DNA of 64,000 bases from Bacillus sp. IITD106 (GCF_019459225.1 NZ_JAIAZY010000001.1:62001-126000); one strand, 5' to 3'. Positions 1 to 9,120 are shown, counted from the stretch's first letter. Numbers and translations are program-made. The notes: generated by a model not told the origin, from the sequence alone.

Positions 1-83
1 TCATCCAGAACAAAATTTGCATATTTATGCTGAACCGATAATTGGATAATCGTTCCCATCATATGTATTTCACGACTTTGCAT
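1..83 (-). CDS. apbE: FAD:protein FMN transferase ApbE (N-terminus only, cut by window edge)
   Basis: Only the first 27 or so codons are visible. The start MQSREIHMMGTIIQLSVQ carries the MGTxIxLxV pattern seen at the N-terminus of ApbE flavin transferases, which attach FMN covalently to a Ser/Thr in an SGA[ST] motif. The ATG at 81-83 follows a GAGGGAGAG ribosome binding site. The gene lies 57 nt downstream of an FMN reductase fusion that ends in two SGAT motifs, so the neighbour is its likely substrate; a hairpin sits between them. The family call rests on a short piece plus strong context. Confidence 0.7.
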   Translation of the reverse strand, partial: MQSREIHMMGTIIQLSVQHKYANFVLD

Positions 84-111
84 GCTGACGCTCTCCCTCT
101 ATTTCCATTCG

Positions 112-138
112 AAAAAAGAGGCCATAGCGACCTCTTTT
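112..138 (-). terminator. Intrinsic terminator/attenuator between FMN reductase fusion and apbE
   Basis: An AAAAGAGG / CCTCTTTT stem with a 9-nt loop is followed on the minus strand by T residues. It sits 2 nt beyond the fusion-gene stop and before apbE, so it probably reduces rather than blocks apbE transcription. Confidence 0.6.
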
Positions 139-139
139 C

Positions 140-1342
140 TTAATAACCCTTGTCATCTTTAACCGTTGCCCCTGATACAGTATCTACTTTAGAGGTTGCT
201 CCTGACACTGCATCTACGCCACCACCGACTAACTGTTGCCCTGTTTGTTCTAAATACCAATCAATCAATGGTTTAATATCTTGTACATATTCGTTGATTC
301 CAAGATACTTACCATCTCGATCACGAACGGCCTGATAGTTATGAACAACAAACTTATCTGGTCCGTGTGTAGGGACATGAGTTCTCACTACATCTTGTTT
401 GCCGCTGCGCAGTTGTTGAATGACCCAAGCAACGCCGCTATAAGCTTTTTCCGGATGACAATCTGCTAATGGATTCCCTACTTGTTCCGGTCTGCGGGGT
501 GCCAGCATGTCTTTAGAGTCATACTTATGGTTATAGTACAAGAATTGATTATTGCTATCCGCATAGGTTAATTCCGCAGGCATGGAATCCAAGAAATGAT
601 TTAATTGGTTTACGGTTAAAATACCGCGATTCAGCTTCACATACGTATTGCCTTCCACTGCTCCTGTCGCTTCAGCAGCTTGCTCAACCCAGTCATCCGC
701 TAACATGTCGATTCCTTCAATAGTTGTATCAATCTTTCCTGTTGCATGTAAATCCTCTGTGCTCGTAAGATCCTTCATCCCTTCAGGAGGTGCATCGAGG
801 ATATTGACAACATTGATGAAGCGAATGAATTTTTTAAGACAAACTTCCAGGAATTGGACTGTACCGCCATCCTTTAAATTTCCATCATCATCAAATGCTT
901 TATGCACTTCACCTAATAGAAATTCATTACCTGGCATGACGACTGCATTCACACCGGGTGCATCTAGTATTTGCCGCAAATGCAATTGAGACCGTGACGA
1001 TCCTTGGACATCATAAGAAGCCCCGACAATCATGACAGGTTTTCCATCGAGAGGATGTATCTTAAACGATAGCCATTCTAAAACACTTTGCAAGGCAGAT
1101 GGAATCGAATGGTTATATTCCGGCGTGGCAATGATGACACCATCCGCTTCTGTAATTTTATTATTTAAGTGCTGAATGACTGCACTGTTCGTTTGATCAT
1201 TCGATTGGTTAAACATCGGGACATCTTTAATATCCAATACTTCAATATCAACTAAACTTTTAAAATGTTTTGCCATATAATTTAATAATTGATGATTATA
1301 TGAAAAATCAGCATTTGATCCAACTATTCCAACGATTTTCAT
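140..1342 (-). CDS. NAD(P)H-dependent FMN reductase-PAS fusion with C-terminal double flavinylation motif
   Basis: This 400-residue protein has three parts. Residues 1-180 are a flavodoxin-fold NADPH-dependent FMN reductase ([12 protein letters not shown] near the start, then [14 protein letters not shown]). Residues 230-370 resemble the PAS domain of DUF438-type proteins ([45 protein letters not shown]). The C-terminal tail repeats DxVSGAT twice (D377-T383 and D387-T393), which matches the ApbE target motif DxxSGA[ST]; FMN would be esterified to T383 and/or T393. No signal peptide is seen, so it should act in the cytoplasm as a diflavin electron-transfer enzyme with a sensory or substrate-binding PAS. 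The ATG follows CGAGGAGG. It is in an operon with a single-domain paralogue upstream and apbE downstream. The substrate is unknown. Confidence 0.82.
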   Translation of the reverse strand: MKIVGIVGSNADFSYNHQLLNYMAKHFKSLVDIEVLDIKDVPMFNQSNDQTNSAVIQHLNNKITEADGVIIATPEYNHSIPSALQSVLEWLSFKIHPLDGKPVMIVGASYDVQGSSRSQLHLRQILDAPGVNAVVMPGNEFLLGEVHKAFDDDGNLKDGGTVQFLEVCLKKFIRFINVVNILDAPPEGMKDLTSTEDLHATGKIDTTIEGIDMLADDWVEQAAEATGAVEGNTYVKLNRGILTVNQLNHFLDSMPAELTYADSNNQFLYYNHKYDSKDMLAPRRPEQVGNPLADCHPEKAYSGVAWVIQQLRSGKQDVVRTHVPTHGPDKFVVHNYQAVRDRDGKYLGINEYVQDIKPLIDWYLEQTGQQLVGGGVDAVSGATSKVDTVSGATVKDDKGY

Positions 1343-1361
1343 CTATAGACCTCCTCGTAAA

Positions 1362-1967
1362 TTAATTATCCTCCCATGAAAACTTCTGTTTTTTCTTAGG
1401 AGAAGGATTCTTGCTGACTAAGTTATTGGTAATTTCCACAAATTGTATAAAGTCATCAAAGATTCCCTCAAGCTCTTCTATTTTATTCTGATCATTCAGA
1501 TCTCCATTTTCATTAAAGGCTTGTAATGAATAGCCTAATAAAAACTCGGAACTCGGCATAATCCTGGCTTTCAATTCAGGGGCATCAAGTATTTGCCGTA
1601 AATGTGCTTGTGCACGGGAGGAACCTAGCTTTCCATATGAAGCTCCTGTGATCATGACAGGTTTATCAATAAGGGGCTGGGTTGTATAGGACAACCATTC
1701 TAAAGTGCTTTTTAAGATTGCTGGTACGGAATGATTATATTCCGGGGTACTGATAATCACTCCATCTGCTTCGCTAATTTTATCCGCGAGCTTTTGTACT
1801 TCATCAGGCGCTTTCTGATCTTTCGGCTTATTAAAAGCGGGCAAATCTTTTATTTCACAAATTTCAATATTAGCCTTTTCTGCAAAATGTTTTTGAATAA
1901 ATTGCAGCAAAAGACGATTAGTAGAATGGTCTGAGTTTGTACCTACTATCCCTATTAAATTCATCAT
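1362..1967 (-). CDS. NADPH-dependent FMN reductase, single domain
   Basis: A flavodoxin-like NAD(P)H:FMN/quinone reductase of 201 residues. Visible motifs are the N-terminal GIVGTNSDHSTN phosphate-binding loop and STPEYNHSVPAILK, then LEWLSY. The start was set at the ATGATG near 1967, which has AAGGAGC 7 nt upstream; a longer reading frame to 2033 has no ribosome binding site. It is closely related to the N-terminal domain of the next gene, 19 nt downstream, suggesting tandem duplication followed by gain of PAS and flavinylation modules in one copy. The tail is Lys-rich. The physiological acceptor (azo compound, quinone, chromate) cannot be read from sequence. Confidence 0.88.
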   Translation of the reverse strand: MMNLIGIVGTNSDHSTNRLLLQFIQKHFAEKANIEICEIKDLPAFNKPKDQKAPDEVQKLADKISEADGVIISTPEYNHSVPAILKSTLEWLSYTTQPLIDKPVMITGASYGKLGSSRAQAHLRQILDAPELKARIMPSSEFLLGYSLQAFNENGDLNDQNKIEELEGIFDDFIQFVEITNNLVSKNPSPKKKQKFSWEDN

Positions 1968-2447
1968 TTTATTGCTCCTTTCTAATAATATGTACATAGC
2001 AATTTCAGATTCACTAGGTGGATGATAAAACACTAGGTTAATACACTACAATTGAGTACTTATGTAAGGTTTCAAAACCATGCAGGCTTCTATGGGGAAA
2101 TGCCTTTACCTGCAGTATTCCCTCAACATCCCTTGAAAAAACTTAAATTCAGGAATAACTAAACGATCAGAATGCATTTGAATCAGTGTGAAAAAATACT
2201 AACCAATTTCATAATTGTTCTTTTTAGAAGAGATCTTTGACTTTACTAGATTAAATTGAGTATGGAATCACTCCTTTAATTTTAAACGCTTCATCTCTTA
2301 ACATATTTTAACATACTTTTGAATATGTCGGAAAACGCTGTCAATTGGACTAAATGCGTTCAATGCCCAAAACGGGGAAGTTAATGACGATGAGTTTCTA
2401 TAATCCTTCCTCCCCCATTGCCTTAAATTATTTACAGGAGGAACAGT
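1968..2447. other. Intergenic region, no gene recognised
   Basis: About 480 nt between the divergent FMN reductase operon and a frameshifted gene. I see no convincing ORF or RNA, apart from the AGGAGGAAC ribosome binding site near 2436 for the next gene. Confidence 0.5.
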
Positions 2448-3051
2448 ATGCGGTTGTTACATCGAATTCCTGAGGATGAGGTCGTTGCTGAATTTTTGAA
2501 AGCAGAAATTAATTCTAATAGATTCGGGGATAAGATTAAAAAATGCTCTTGGGGATGTTGACCCTAGTATTATTACGAACCCGGATATCACAGATGATTT
2601 TCAAAATCAATTTAGAATAAGCTTGCTTAGTGAAGTAAGAGGCTACCGGAACAATAAGGACCTTTTTGAAAATTTCCCTCTCAAGGTCATTTGGTATAAA
2701 GCAATTTTTACCCGTAAGGATCTTTGTTCTGTTATGTATATTAATTATAGTTATTGGAATGAGCTTTTAAGTAACTCTATACTTCCTTTGGATGCAGCCA
2801 AGAATATCCAAAATGGCATTGAAATATTTGGTGTGAGTAATGATGGTTTTAAAGATATACATGCAGACATTAAGCACGGTATCTCCTTCCCAAAAATGAT
2901 TTTTGTATCTGCTAATGAAAAATCAAGAATTGTTGTATTGGAAGGTCATGCTAGGATCACGGCTTACTTCCTTGAAATAGAATATATTCCTGAAGAACTT
3001 GAAGTCATTATAGGATACTCAGAAAAGTTCGCGGATTGGGATTTATATTGA
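2448..3051 (+). pseudogene. Frameshifted hypothetical protein (ParB/sulfiredoxin-like EGHxR motif)
   Basis: A well-placed start (ATG 2448 after CAGGAGGAAC) opens MRLLHRIPEDEVVAEFLKAE but reaches a stop after about 36 codons. Reading continues in the next frame as NALGDVDPSIITNPDITDDF and then to 3051. The break coincides with a run of six A at 2538-2543; removing one A restores a protein of about 200 residues. Near the C-terminus IVVLEGHARITAYFLE resembles the ParB/sulfiredoxin-type [E]GHxRxxAY motif. The function is unknown. A sequencing error in the homopolymer is as likely as true decay. Confidence 0.6.
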
Positions 3052-3128
3052 AATGCGGCAGCCTTTAATAAGACCCATTAGGAGGGTTAATGATTGTGAC
3101 CATCGATTCCATCGATTGATCATGCTAC

Positions 3129-3157
3129 TGTACATTTTTACAGAAATACTGTATATT
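3129..3157 (+). promoter_or_regulatory. Promoter with overlapping inverted repeats before the abi RNA
   Basis: TGTACA (3129-3134), a 17-nt spacer and TATATT (3152-3157) form a sigma-A-like promoter. CTGTA...TACAG...CTGTA repeats overlap it and could be an operator. A start near 3164 would transcribe the hairpin RNA and the Abi gene. Confidence 0.5.
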
Positions 3158-3162
3158 ATAGA

Positions 3163-3216
3163 TAACAGAACCCACCACGCCTCTTCACAATGCGGACCAC
3201 GGTGGGTCATTTTTTA
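3163..3216 (+). ncRNA. Candidate abiF-type RNA ending in a terminator hairpin
   Basis: A short transcript from the promoter above would fold with ACCCACC (3170-3176) pairing to GGTGGGT (3201-3207), enclosing a smaller CGC/GCG stem, and end in six T. A conserved abiF RNA motif is known directly upstream of Abi_2-domain genes and has been proposed to act with them. Position, size and terminator fit; I could not test against the covariance model. Confidence 0.5.
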
Positions 3217-3228
3217 TGGGGGTATTCT

Positions 3229-4116
3229 ATGGATCTTCATGAAAATTTTTCAGTTAAGGTTGCAAAAACGTTCGAAGAGCAATTAATAATCCTTCAAAAC
3301 AGAGGAGTCTTGGTCGAAGATTCAGAGTGTGCAATTAATACTTTGCAAAGAGTAAACTATTATCGACTTGTAGCATACGGATTAACATTAAAAAATTCCT
3401 CTAACAGTGATACATATATGGAAGGAACGACATTTTCGAAGCTTGTTTCGCTTTATGAATTCGATAAAAAATTACGCCAATTATTAATAGGAGCATTGGA
3501 AAGTGTAGAAATTGCTTTTCGAACACATATTGCTTATCATCATGCCCACAATTATTCACCCCTTGGCTACGAAAACCCCGCGCATTTCCAAGATCCAACT
3601 TATCATGAAAGATTTATAAAAAATCTTGAACGCTTTTATGATGAAAATAAAACTGAGCTATTCATTATTCATCATCGTAAAAAGTACGATGGTGTTTTTC
3701 CTTTCTGGGTAGCAATTGAGGTACTTTCATTTTCAACATTATCCATGTTGTTTAAAAATCTCCTACACCACGATAAATTATTCATATCGAAAACATATTA
3801 CAATGTACATTATAAGTATACCGAAAGTTGGTTACACACTTTGGCTACCATTAGAAATGTCTGTGCCCATCATGGGAGATTATACGGAAAAAAGTTACCC
3901 ATCAGCCCCCAATTGTTCAAAAAACAAAGAAAGAAAATACGAAGCAACTCTTTATTTGCAGCTATAATTGTTCTTTTTAAACTTTTAAATGAAAAGGATA
4001 GAAATATTTTATTGATTTCCTTGCAAGCATTAATAGATGAATATAAAGAATACATAAACCTTTCAGATATTGGATTTACACATGATTGGGAATCAATTAT
4101 TGAAGATTTAAAATAA
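3229..4116 (+). CDS. Abi_2 (AbiF/AbiD-like) HEPN-family abortive infection protein
   Basis: This 295-residue protein matches the Abi_2 family (PF07751): the N-terminal VNYYRLVAYGL motif, EFDKKLRQLLIGALESVEIAFRTH as the helical core (in two adjoining blocks), and the C-terminal IRNVCAHHGRLYG. R209-N-x-x-x-H214 is the RNxxxH signature of HEPN RNases. Family members act in phage exclusion or toxin-antitoxin systems, presumably by cutting RNA. The start is ATG 3229 with GGGGGT upstream; an earlier in-frame ATG at 3190 lies inside the upstream terminator hairpin. The gene is monocistronic, preceded by a small structured RNA and followed by a strong terminator. Confidence 0.88.
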   Translation: MDLHENFSVKVAKTFEEQLIILQNRGVLVEDSECAINTLQRVNYYRLVAYGLTLKNSSNSDTYMEGTTFSKLVSLYEFDKKLRQLLIGALESVEIAFRTHIAYHHAHNYSPLGYENPAHFQDPTYHERFIKNLERFYDENKTELFIIHHRKKYDGVFPFWVAIEVLSFSTLSMLFKNLLHHDKLFISKTYYNVHYKYTESWLHTLATIRNVCAHHGRLYGKKLPISPQLFKKQRKKIRSNSLFAAIIVLFKLLNEKDRNILLISLQALIDEYKEYINLSDIGFTHDWESIIEDLK

Positions 4117-4202
4117 AATTATTACAGAACTCATATATTATTTCTGATTTGAAAAATCTAGTGTAAGGTTCATCTTAAAGGTATGTAGGGTAACAAATAA
4201 GC

Positions 4203-4234
4203 AAAAGGAGAGGTAATTTGCTACCTCTCCTTTT
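4203..4234. terminator. Strong bidirectional terminator
   Basis: A 13-bp stem AAAAGGAGAGGTA / TACCTCTCCTTTT with a 6-nt loop and flanking A and T runs. It separates the Abi gene from the minus-strand MCO fragment. Confidence 0.85.
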
Positions 4235-4288
4235 CTAAGTATAGATTAATGAATGTTCCTTCCTTCAAAAGTGAAATTTTATCCATGA

Positions 4289-4411
4289 TTAATGCCCGTC
4301 ATGTCCCTCTTTTTTAGGCAGCGTTGTCGGCACTTCCTCTTCCGTACCAGGTTCAACGAGTAAAAATTTCCCCGTCATGCCATCGTCTTCATGACGCAAT
4401 AAATGGCAGTA
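4289..4411 (-). pseudogene. 3' fragment of a multicopper oxidase gene
   Basis: The minus strand encodes CHLLRHEDDGMTGKFLLVEP and then GTEEEVPTTLPKKEGHDGH before the stop. This is almost identical to the last 40 residues of the intact multicopper oxidase at 9121-10596. Similarity stops abruptly near 4411, inside the HCHLLRH copper-site motif. It is a duplicated or rearranged gene tail without start or upstream domains. Confidence 0.85.
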
Positions 4412-4567
4412 CCTGAACATGAAGAAAAGGCAACTCATAAAAGAATTCTCAATTTTTATGTTAACATTATAATGACTCGAATAAATTCTATTCAACTAAC
4501 CCATTTGCGGACTACAAAATCAATAGGTTGTTAAAGCAGTGGTACGATTTACAAGGGAGATTTAGAA

Positions 4568-5200
4568 ATGAAAAATAACCAGAAACTTTTAATGATAATG
4601 TTCACAGTAGTATTAGTTATCTTGGCGGCTTGTGGAAACTCATCTGTGAAGTCAAGTGCTAAATCGAATGATCAGTCATCAAATAGCAGTTCGACTCAAG
4701 ATGCAAATGGTGACTCAACAAATATAGATAAAAATAAAACAGAAAACTCTTCGGAAGATGCTGACAACACCAAGCTAAATAACCAAGAAGATACTTCTTC
4801 CCATACATCTAAAAATCCAAATGATGAAGAACCATTGAAGTCCAGTGAAAGTAAAAAAGATGAATATCTCAAGAAACTTAATGAAATGGAAGAATCAGAC
4901 CGATACTCTGAAGCTGGAACAACCACTTTAGAGTTGGAGGAACAAGAGGCGGAGAGATTTAAAAAATGGGATGTGGAGTTAAACAAAATTTACGGTGTGT
5001 TGAAGGAACAGCTTAGTACAGAACAGATGGATAAATTAAGAGAAGAGCAACGGAATTGGATAAAACAAAGAGACGAAATGGCGAAAGAAGCATCACTAAA
5101 ATATAAAGGTGGTTCGACGGAATCATTAGAATATGTGGCTACGCAAGCAAGTCTTACAAAAGAAAGATGCTATGAGTTAGTTGCGAAATATATGGAGTAG
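4568..5200 (+). CDS. Lipoprotein with LprI/DUF1311 domain
   Basis: A 210-residue secreted lipoprotein. Residues 1-22 form a type II signal peptide with lipobox LAAC (C22). Residues 25-105 are a low-complexity Ser/Asn/Asp/Lys linker. Residues 115-210 match the LprI-N (DUF1311) fold: ELEEQEAERFKKWDVELNKI, then LSTEQMDKLREEQRNWIKQR. Gram-negative members include lysozyme inhibitors; in Bacillaceae the role is undefined, perhaps surface protection. The start ATG follows AAGGGAG. It is monocistronic, with a hairpin terminator downstream at 5298-5335. Confidence 0.8.
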   Translation: MKNNQKLLMIMFTVVLVILAACGNSSVKSSAKSNDQSSNSSSTQDANGDSTNIDKNKTENSSEDADNTKLNNQEDTSSHTSKNPNDEEPLKSSESKKDEYLKKLNEMEESDRYSEAGTTTLELEEQEAERFKKWDVELNKIYGVLKEQLSTEQMDKLREEQRNWIKQRDEMAKEASLKYKGGSTESLEYVATQASLTKERCYELVAKYME

Positions 5201-5297
5201 CAGCTTTTCATTTATAATACTGTCTTTTGGATAGAGTCTTCCCTGGTGATTAGAGTTGGAGGAGAATCTTGCGAAAGTTGTTGCGCATTTTAAAAAT

Positions 5298-5335
5298 GGG
5301 TCAATTCTCACTGAATTTACAGTGAAAATTGACCC
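5298..5335 (+). terminator. Rho-independent terminator after lipoprotein gene
   Basis: GGGTCAATT-TCACTG pairs with CAGTGA-AATTGACCC, followed by TTCTT. Confidence 0.75.
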
Positions 5336-5619
5336 TTCTTAATGGGATTCCATCGCAACTTTTTATTTCTTTTCGAACATCCGGGAGACAAGTAGGGAAA
5401 TTGATAAAATTTATCCCTTCAACTTACCATTCTCTAATGGTTTTTTGAATCAACTACTACCATCGATTAAATGAATGTTTTAAAATTCTGCATTTTCTCT
5501 TTTCCCCTATGGTAAAATTTTCATATAATATATTACCTATAAAGGAGTTCCCTTTTTACTGAACTGTATTTTCAAATCTATCAACGTAGAAATATTTGAT
5601 ATGGCCAAGGAGGCTCAAT

Positions 5620-6564
5620 ATGAAAAAAATTGTAATCATTACAGGTGCCAATTCCGGAATTGGTAAAGCAGCAACGCTTAAATTCGCAACAGAAGGATAC
5701 CATGTTGTCATGGCTTGCCGTAATTTGGAGATAAGTTCAGCCGTACAACGAGACATTATTGAAACCACCAAAAATACGAAGGTCGATCTAATGGAGCTTG
5801 ATGTTTCTTCTTTTCAATCGATTCGTACATTTTGCAAAGCTTTTAAAGCCAATTATCCGCGATTGGACATCCTGATACATAATGCCGCTTACTTAAATCA
5901 TGGTATAAAGGAATATCAACTAAGTCCCGAGCGTATCGAGCTGTCATTCGCTACTAATACATTCGGTCCTTTTTTAATGACACGATTATTGGAAGATCAT
6001 CTCGCAAAATCATCTGATCCAAGAATTCTCAATGCGTGTACGACAAACATCAAAAATTTCTTCGACCCGAAAAGGAAGATTGAGTTCGACAATTTGCGTG
6101 GAGAACTGAAGGATACAAGACCTTATAGCACGTATAAAATGTATGGAGACTCGAAAATGGGGCTATTGATGCTAACCTTCAAAATGGCGGAGGAATTGAA
6201 AAGTAAGGGAATCAACGTCAATGCTCTTATGATTAACCGCGTAAAACTATCAAAAGAGACCATTCAAAAAATGAATTCAGTTTGGAAAATATTCGCACGG
6301 CTACAAAATCTCACGAACCCTCTACCATCCAGCATGGCTGAAAACTATTTCCACATTTGCACATCGGATGAATTCAAGAATGTTACCGGCCAACTAATCA
6401 ATCATAAGGGAGAGATTGTGAAACCATCAACAACCGAAGTAGGATTTACACAAGTAAAAAACGTATTCGGTTCAAGCTCCTATCCGAGATACGCTACAAA
6501 TCCGCAAAATGTGGAACAGATATGGAATATGAGCACATCCCTTACTGAAGAAAATGTAATCTAA
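5620..6564 (+). CDS. SDR-family NAD(P)-dependent oxidoreductase
   Basis: A classical short-chain dehydrogenase fold of 314 residues. TGANSGIG (8-15) is the cofactor loop, HNAA the NNAG-equivalent, and YGDSK fits the YxxxK catalytic pair. It resembles the retinol-dehydrogenase/WW-oxidoreductase-like branch; the tail after residue 250 is longer than in classical 250-residue SDRs. The chosen start, ATG 5620, has CAAGGAGG 6 nt upstream; an in-frame ATG at 5596 lacks one. The substrate is unknown and there is no obvious operon partner. Confidence 0.82.
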   Translation: MKKIVIITGANSGIGKAATLKFATEGYHVVMACRNLEISSAVQRDIIETTKNTKVDLMELDVSSFQSIRTFCKAFKANYPRLDILIHNAAYLNHGIKEYQLSPERIELSFATNTFGPFLMTRLLEDHLAKSSDPRILNACTTNIKNFFDPKRKIEFDNLRGELKDTRPYSTYKMYGDSKMGLLMLTFKMAEELKSKGINVNALMINRVKLSKETIQKMNSVWKIFARLQNLTNPLPSSMAENYFHICTSDEFKNVTGQLINHKGEIVKPSTTEVGFTQVKNVFGSSSYPRYATNPQNVEQIWNMSTSLTEENVI

Positions 6565-6827
6565 GTAATGGGAATCATTTTATAGTAAAAAATTAACTTC
6601 CTTGTCATTGCTTTTACGGTCATCTTTTACATTTTTATTTTCCTTTTTTATGTTGTTAAATAAAAGTATAAAAAAGCAGGATAACACCTGACTTTTTAAG
6701 TATCATGTTTTAGTGACGAATAATACTAGACGTTTTCCTGAAACAATTGGAAAGATTAAACGAATAAAACCTGGTGAATTTTATAACATGTCATAGATTA
6801 ATATATACATATATTAGGTGATAAACA

Positions 6828-8987
6828 ATGCTCAAAAATAAAAGAGGTGTAAAACGCCTAGAATCTGAATTAAATCATATTAGGGAAAGTATTAATCAAT
6901 TCTCAGAGAATCATTTTAACCAAGAAATTAAAGATATTTGGGAAAGCATGAAGAGAAGTGAGGCTTCAGAAAAACTAAAGGCAATGCCCATAGATGTTAT
7001 TTCTACCCTGGAAAAAGGGATGCCCATTAATCTATTAGTCAATCACGGCTTTCGAACCATTTATGATATTGTAAATCAGGAACCGGCCGATTTGATGCAA
7101 ATAGGAGGAATTGGAGAGAAAACGGCTTATCCAATTTACGATGCTGTCTCCAGAATAAAAGAATCTGTTTATCAACAAGCGATTCCAAGAATGAATCCGG
7201 ATAACTTAACGAAAGAACATATTACATTGCTAGAATCCCTTTATAAGAAGTGGGAGCTTTTAAAGATTGTTGAATCGTTAAAAATAGATTTTGAACAATT
7301 ATATGCGGCGATCGCCCCTCATATTGAAACAGCAAAAATGCAGAAAAGCTTTATAGGATCCCTATTTCAATCCAAGTCTGAAAAGGAAAAAATTAAGTCG
7401 GCATTTGAAAACCTGAACCAAGAGAAATATAAAAACAATCTTGACAAGATAAAAGAAAAGCTAGTAGAGATTCTTCATTTTAGTGTAAGCAAAGAGGAGT
7501 TAAAGCAACACTTTGTTCAGGAAAATGCTTCATATTACACGGAAATTGAAAAAGTTACAGGCTCCTCACCAGCTGCTTCGCTCGAAAGTTTACCATCAGA
7601 AATCGTGGAGTCTGTAAATAATTATCCTTTAGATATGGAAGGTCTAGAGGTTACATTAAGGCGTTATCAAGAGTTTGGAGCGAAGTATGCGTTATATTAT
7701 AAACGCACTTTACTTGGAGATGAGATGGGATTAGGGAAAACCATTCAAGCGATCGCGATGATCAATCACTTGGTACAAAACAATCAAAAATATGCCATGG
7801 TTGTTTGTCCCTTAAGTGTAGTGGCAAACTGGAAGAGAGAAATAAATGAACGTTCTACATTAAAAACATTTATCTTCCATGGTCATAATCGCGACGCTGA
7901 ATTTGCAAAGTGGCAATCGAGTACTGGCGTGCTGATTACAACGTATGAACAAACATTACGAATCAATTTTGAAGATGAACACCAGTTAGATCTACTCGTT
8001 GTAGACGAGGCCCACTATGTCAAAAATCCGGAGGCAAAGCGATCACAAAGTATTTATAAACTAGCAGGTATGGCAGACTACGTATTATTCATGAGTGGGA
8101 CACCGCTTGAAAATAGATTAGACGAAATGAAGCAGTTAATATCAATTTTGCGGCCAGAAATTTCTGAAAAGTTATCTCAAGAGTTGCATTTGTTGCAACC
8201 GAATGAATTTAAGCAGGTTGTGGCGTCGGTTTATTTAAGAAGAAATCGAAAAGATGTGCTGATGGAGCTGCCCGACCTGGAAGTCATTCCCCTTTGGATG
8301 AACTTTGGAGAACAGGAAGAACAGTACTATTATCAAGCGGTCATGGAAGGAAAACTGATGTCCATGAGACGTGCGGCATGGCAAGGTGGTACACCGGAAA
8401 ACTCCCCCAAATTAGAAAAATTATTAGAGATATGTGAGGAAGCCGCTGATAACGGTCACAAAGTGTTAGTGTTTTCTTTTTTCAAAGATGTAATCAACAT
8501 AATCCAACAGCATTTAAGAGGAAGAACATTTGAAGCCATTACAGGAGATGTCCCAAATGCAAGAAGGCAAGAAATCATTGATGAATTTACAAAAGCAGAG
8601 CCAGGATCCGTTTTAATCAGCCAAATTACCGCTGGTGGAGTCGGATTAAACATACAAGCAGCAAACATTGTCGTTTTATGTGAGCCCCAGTGGAAGCCCT
8701 CTATAGAAGAACAAGCCATTAGCCGGGCATATAGAATGGGACAGTCTCGAAACGTGATCGTTTATCGGTTATTAACGGAAGAAAGTATCGATGTAACGAT
8801 GCTGGAAGTATTGGGCCAGAAGGCTAACCTATTCGACCTATACGCTCGGGATTCAGATGTTGCTTCACTTTCATTAAAGGATCCTGAGGAAGCTGAGGAA
8901 TCCGTTAAGCAAAAAGTATTAAAATTAGAGAAGGAACGTGTTCAACGAAACTTAGAGGATTCTTCAAAAGTCCCACATATAGGATAA
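6828..8987 (+). CDS. Stand-alone SNF2-family DNA-dependent ATPase/helicase
   Basis: A 719-residue protein. The N-terminal 270 residues are mostly helical and include a helix-hairpin-helix-like piece (IYDIVNQEPADLMQIGGIGE). The SNF2 motor follows: motif I GDEMGLGKT (about 297-305), motif II DEAH (about 393-396), motif III FMSGTPLENR, and the C-lobe motifs ISQITAGGVGLNIQAA and QAISRAYRMGQ (motif VI). SNF2 proteins translocate on duplex DNA to remodel protein-DNA complexes. No nuclease or SWIM domain is present and no restriction or defence partner is adjacent, so the role may be repair. RBS TTAGGTG is modest. A terminator follows immediately. Confidence 0.88.
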   Translation: MLKNKRGVKRLESELNHIRESINQFSENHFNQEIKDIWESMKRSEASEKLKAMPIDVISTLEKGMPINLLVNHGFRTIYDIVNQEPADLMQIGGIGEKTAYPIYDAVSRIKESVYQQAIPRMNPDNLTKEHITLLESLYKKWELLKIVESLKIDFEQLYAAIAPHIETAKMQKSFIGSLFQSKSEKEKIKSAFENLNQEKYKNNLDKIKEKLVEILHFSVSKEELKQHFVQENASYYTEIEKVTGSSPAASLESLPSEIVESVNNYPLDMEGLEVTLRRYQEFGAKYALYYKRTLLGDEMGLGKTIQAIAMINHLVQNNQKYAMVVCPLSVVANWKREINERSTLKTFIFHGHNRDAEFAKWQSSTGVLITTYEQTLRINFEDEHQLDLLVVDEAHYVKNPEAKRSQSIYKLAGMADYVLFMSGTPLENRLDEMKQLISILRPEISEKLSQELHLLQPNEFKQVVASVYLRRNRKDVLMELPDLEVIPLWMNFGEQEEQYYYQAVMEGKLMSMRRAAWQGGTPENSPKLEKLLEICEEAADNGHKVLVFSFFKDVINIIQQHLRGRTFEAITGDVPNARRQEIIDEFTKAEPGSVLISQITAGGVGLNIQAANIVVLCEPQWKPSIEEQAISRAYRMGQSRNVIVYRLLTEESIDVTMLEVLGQKANLFDLYARDSDVASLSLKDPEEAEESVKQKVLKLEKERVQRNLEDSSKVPHIG

Positions 8988-9035
8988 AGCGGTCAGAATC
9001 CTCCTCATTTCAAGGGGGAGATGAATGACCGCCTT
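8987..9035 (+). terminator. Terminator after SNF2 gene
   Basis: AAGCGGTCA pairs with TGACCGCCTT (one bulge), with an inner ATCCTCC/GGGGGAGAT stem, starting inside the SNF2 stop codon. Confidence 0.7.
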
Positions 9036-9120
9036 CTTTGTGAAACTAAAACTATTTGTTTTGACAAAAATCCTCAAAATAATTAATGGAATATTATCGT
9101 ACCTATTTATGCTTCCATTA

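Noticed and set aside
3053-3286. Plus-strand frame upstream of the abi gene
   Set aside because: It crosses a promoter, an inverted repeat and a terminator and has no ribosome binding site or recognisable protein pattern.
4289-4495. A 68-residue small protein
   Set aside because: Its N-terminal part has no coding character, and its C-terminal 40 residues are a copied tail of the multicopper oxidase, so it is a gene fragment.
6828-8987. SNF2 helicase as part of a DISARM- or BREX-like defence system
   Set aside because: No methylase, DUF1998, PglZ or nuclease gene is adjacent; it is a monocistronic gene between a short-chain dehydrogenase and a copper oxidase.
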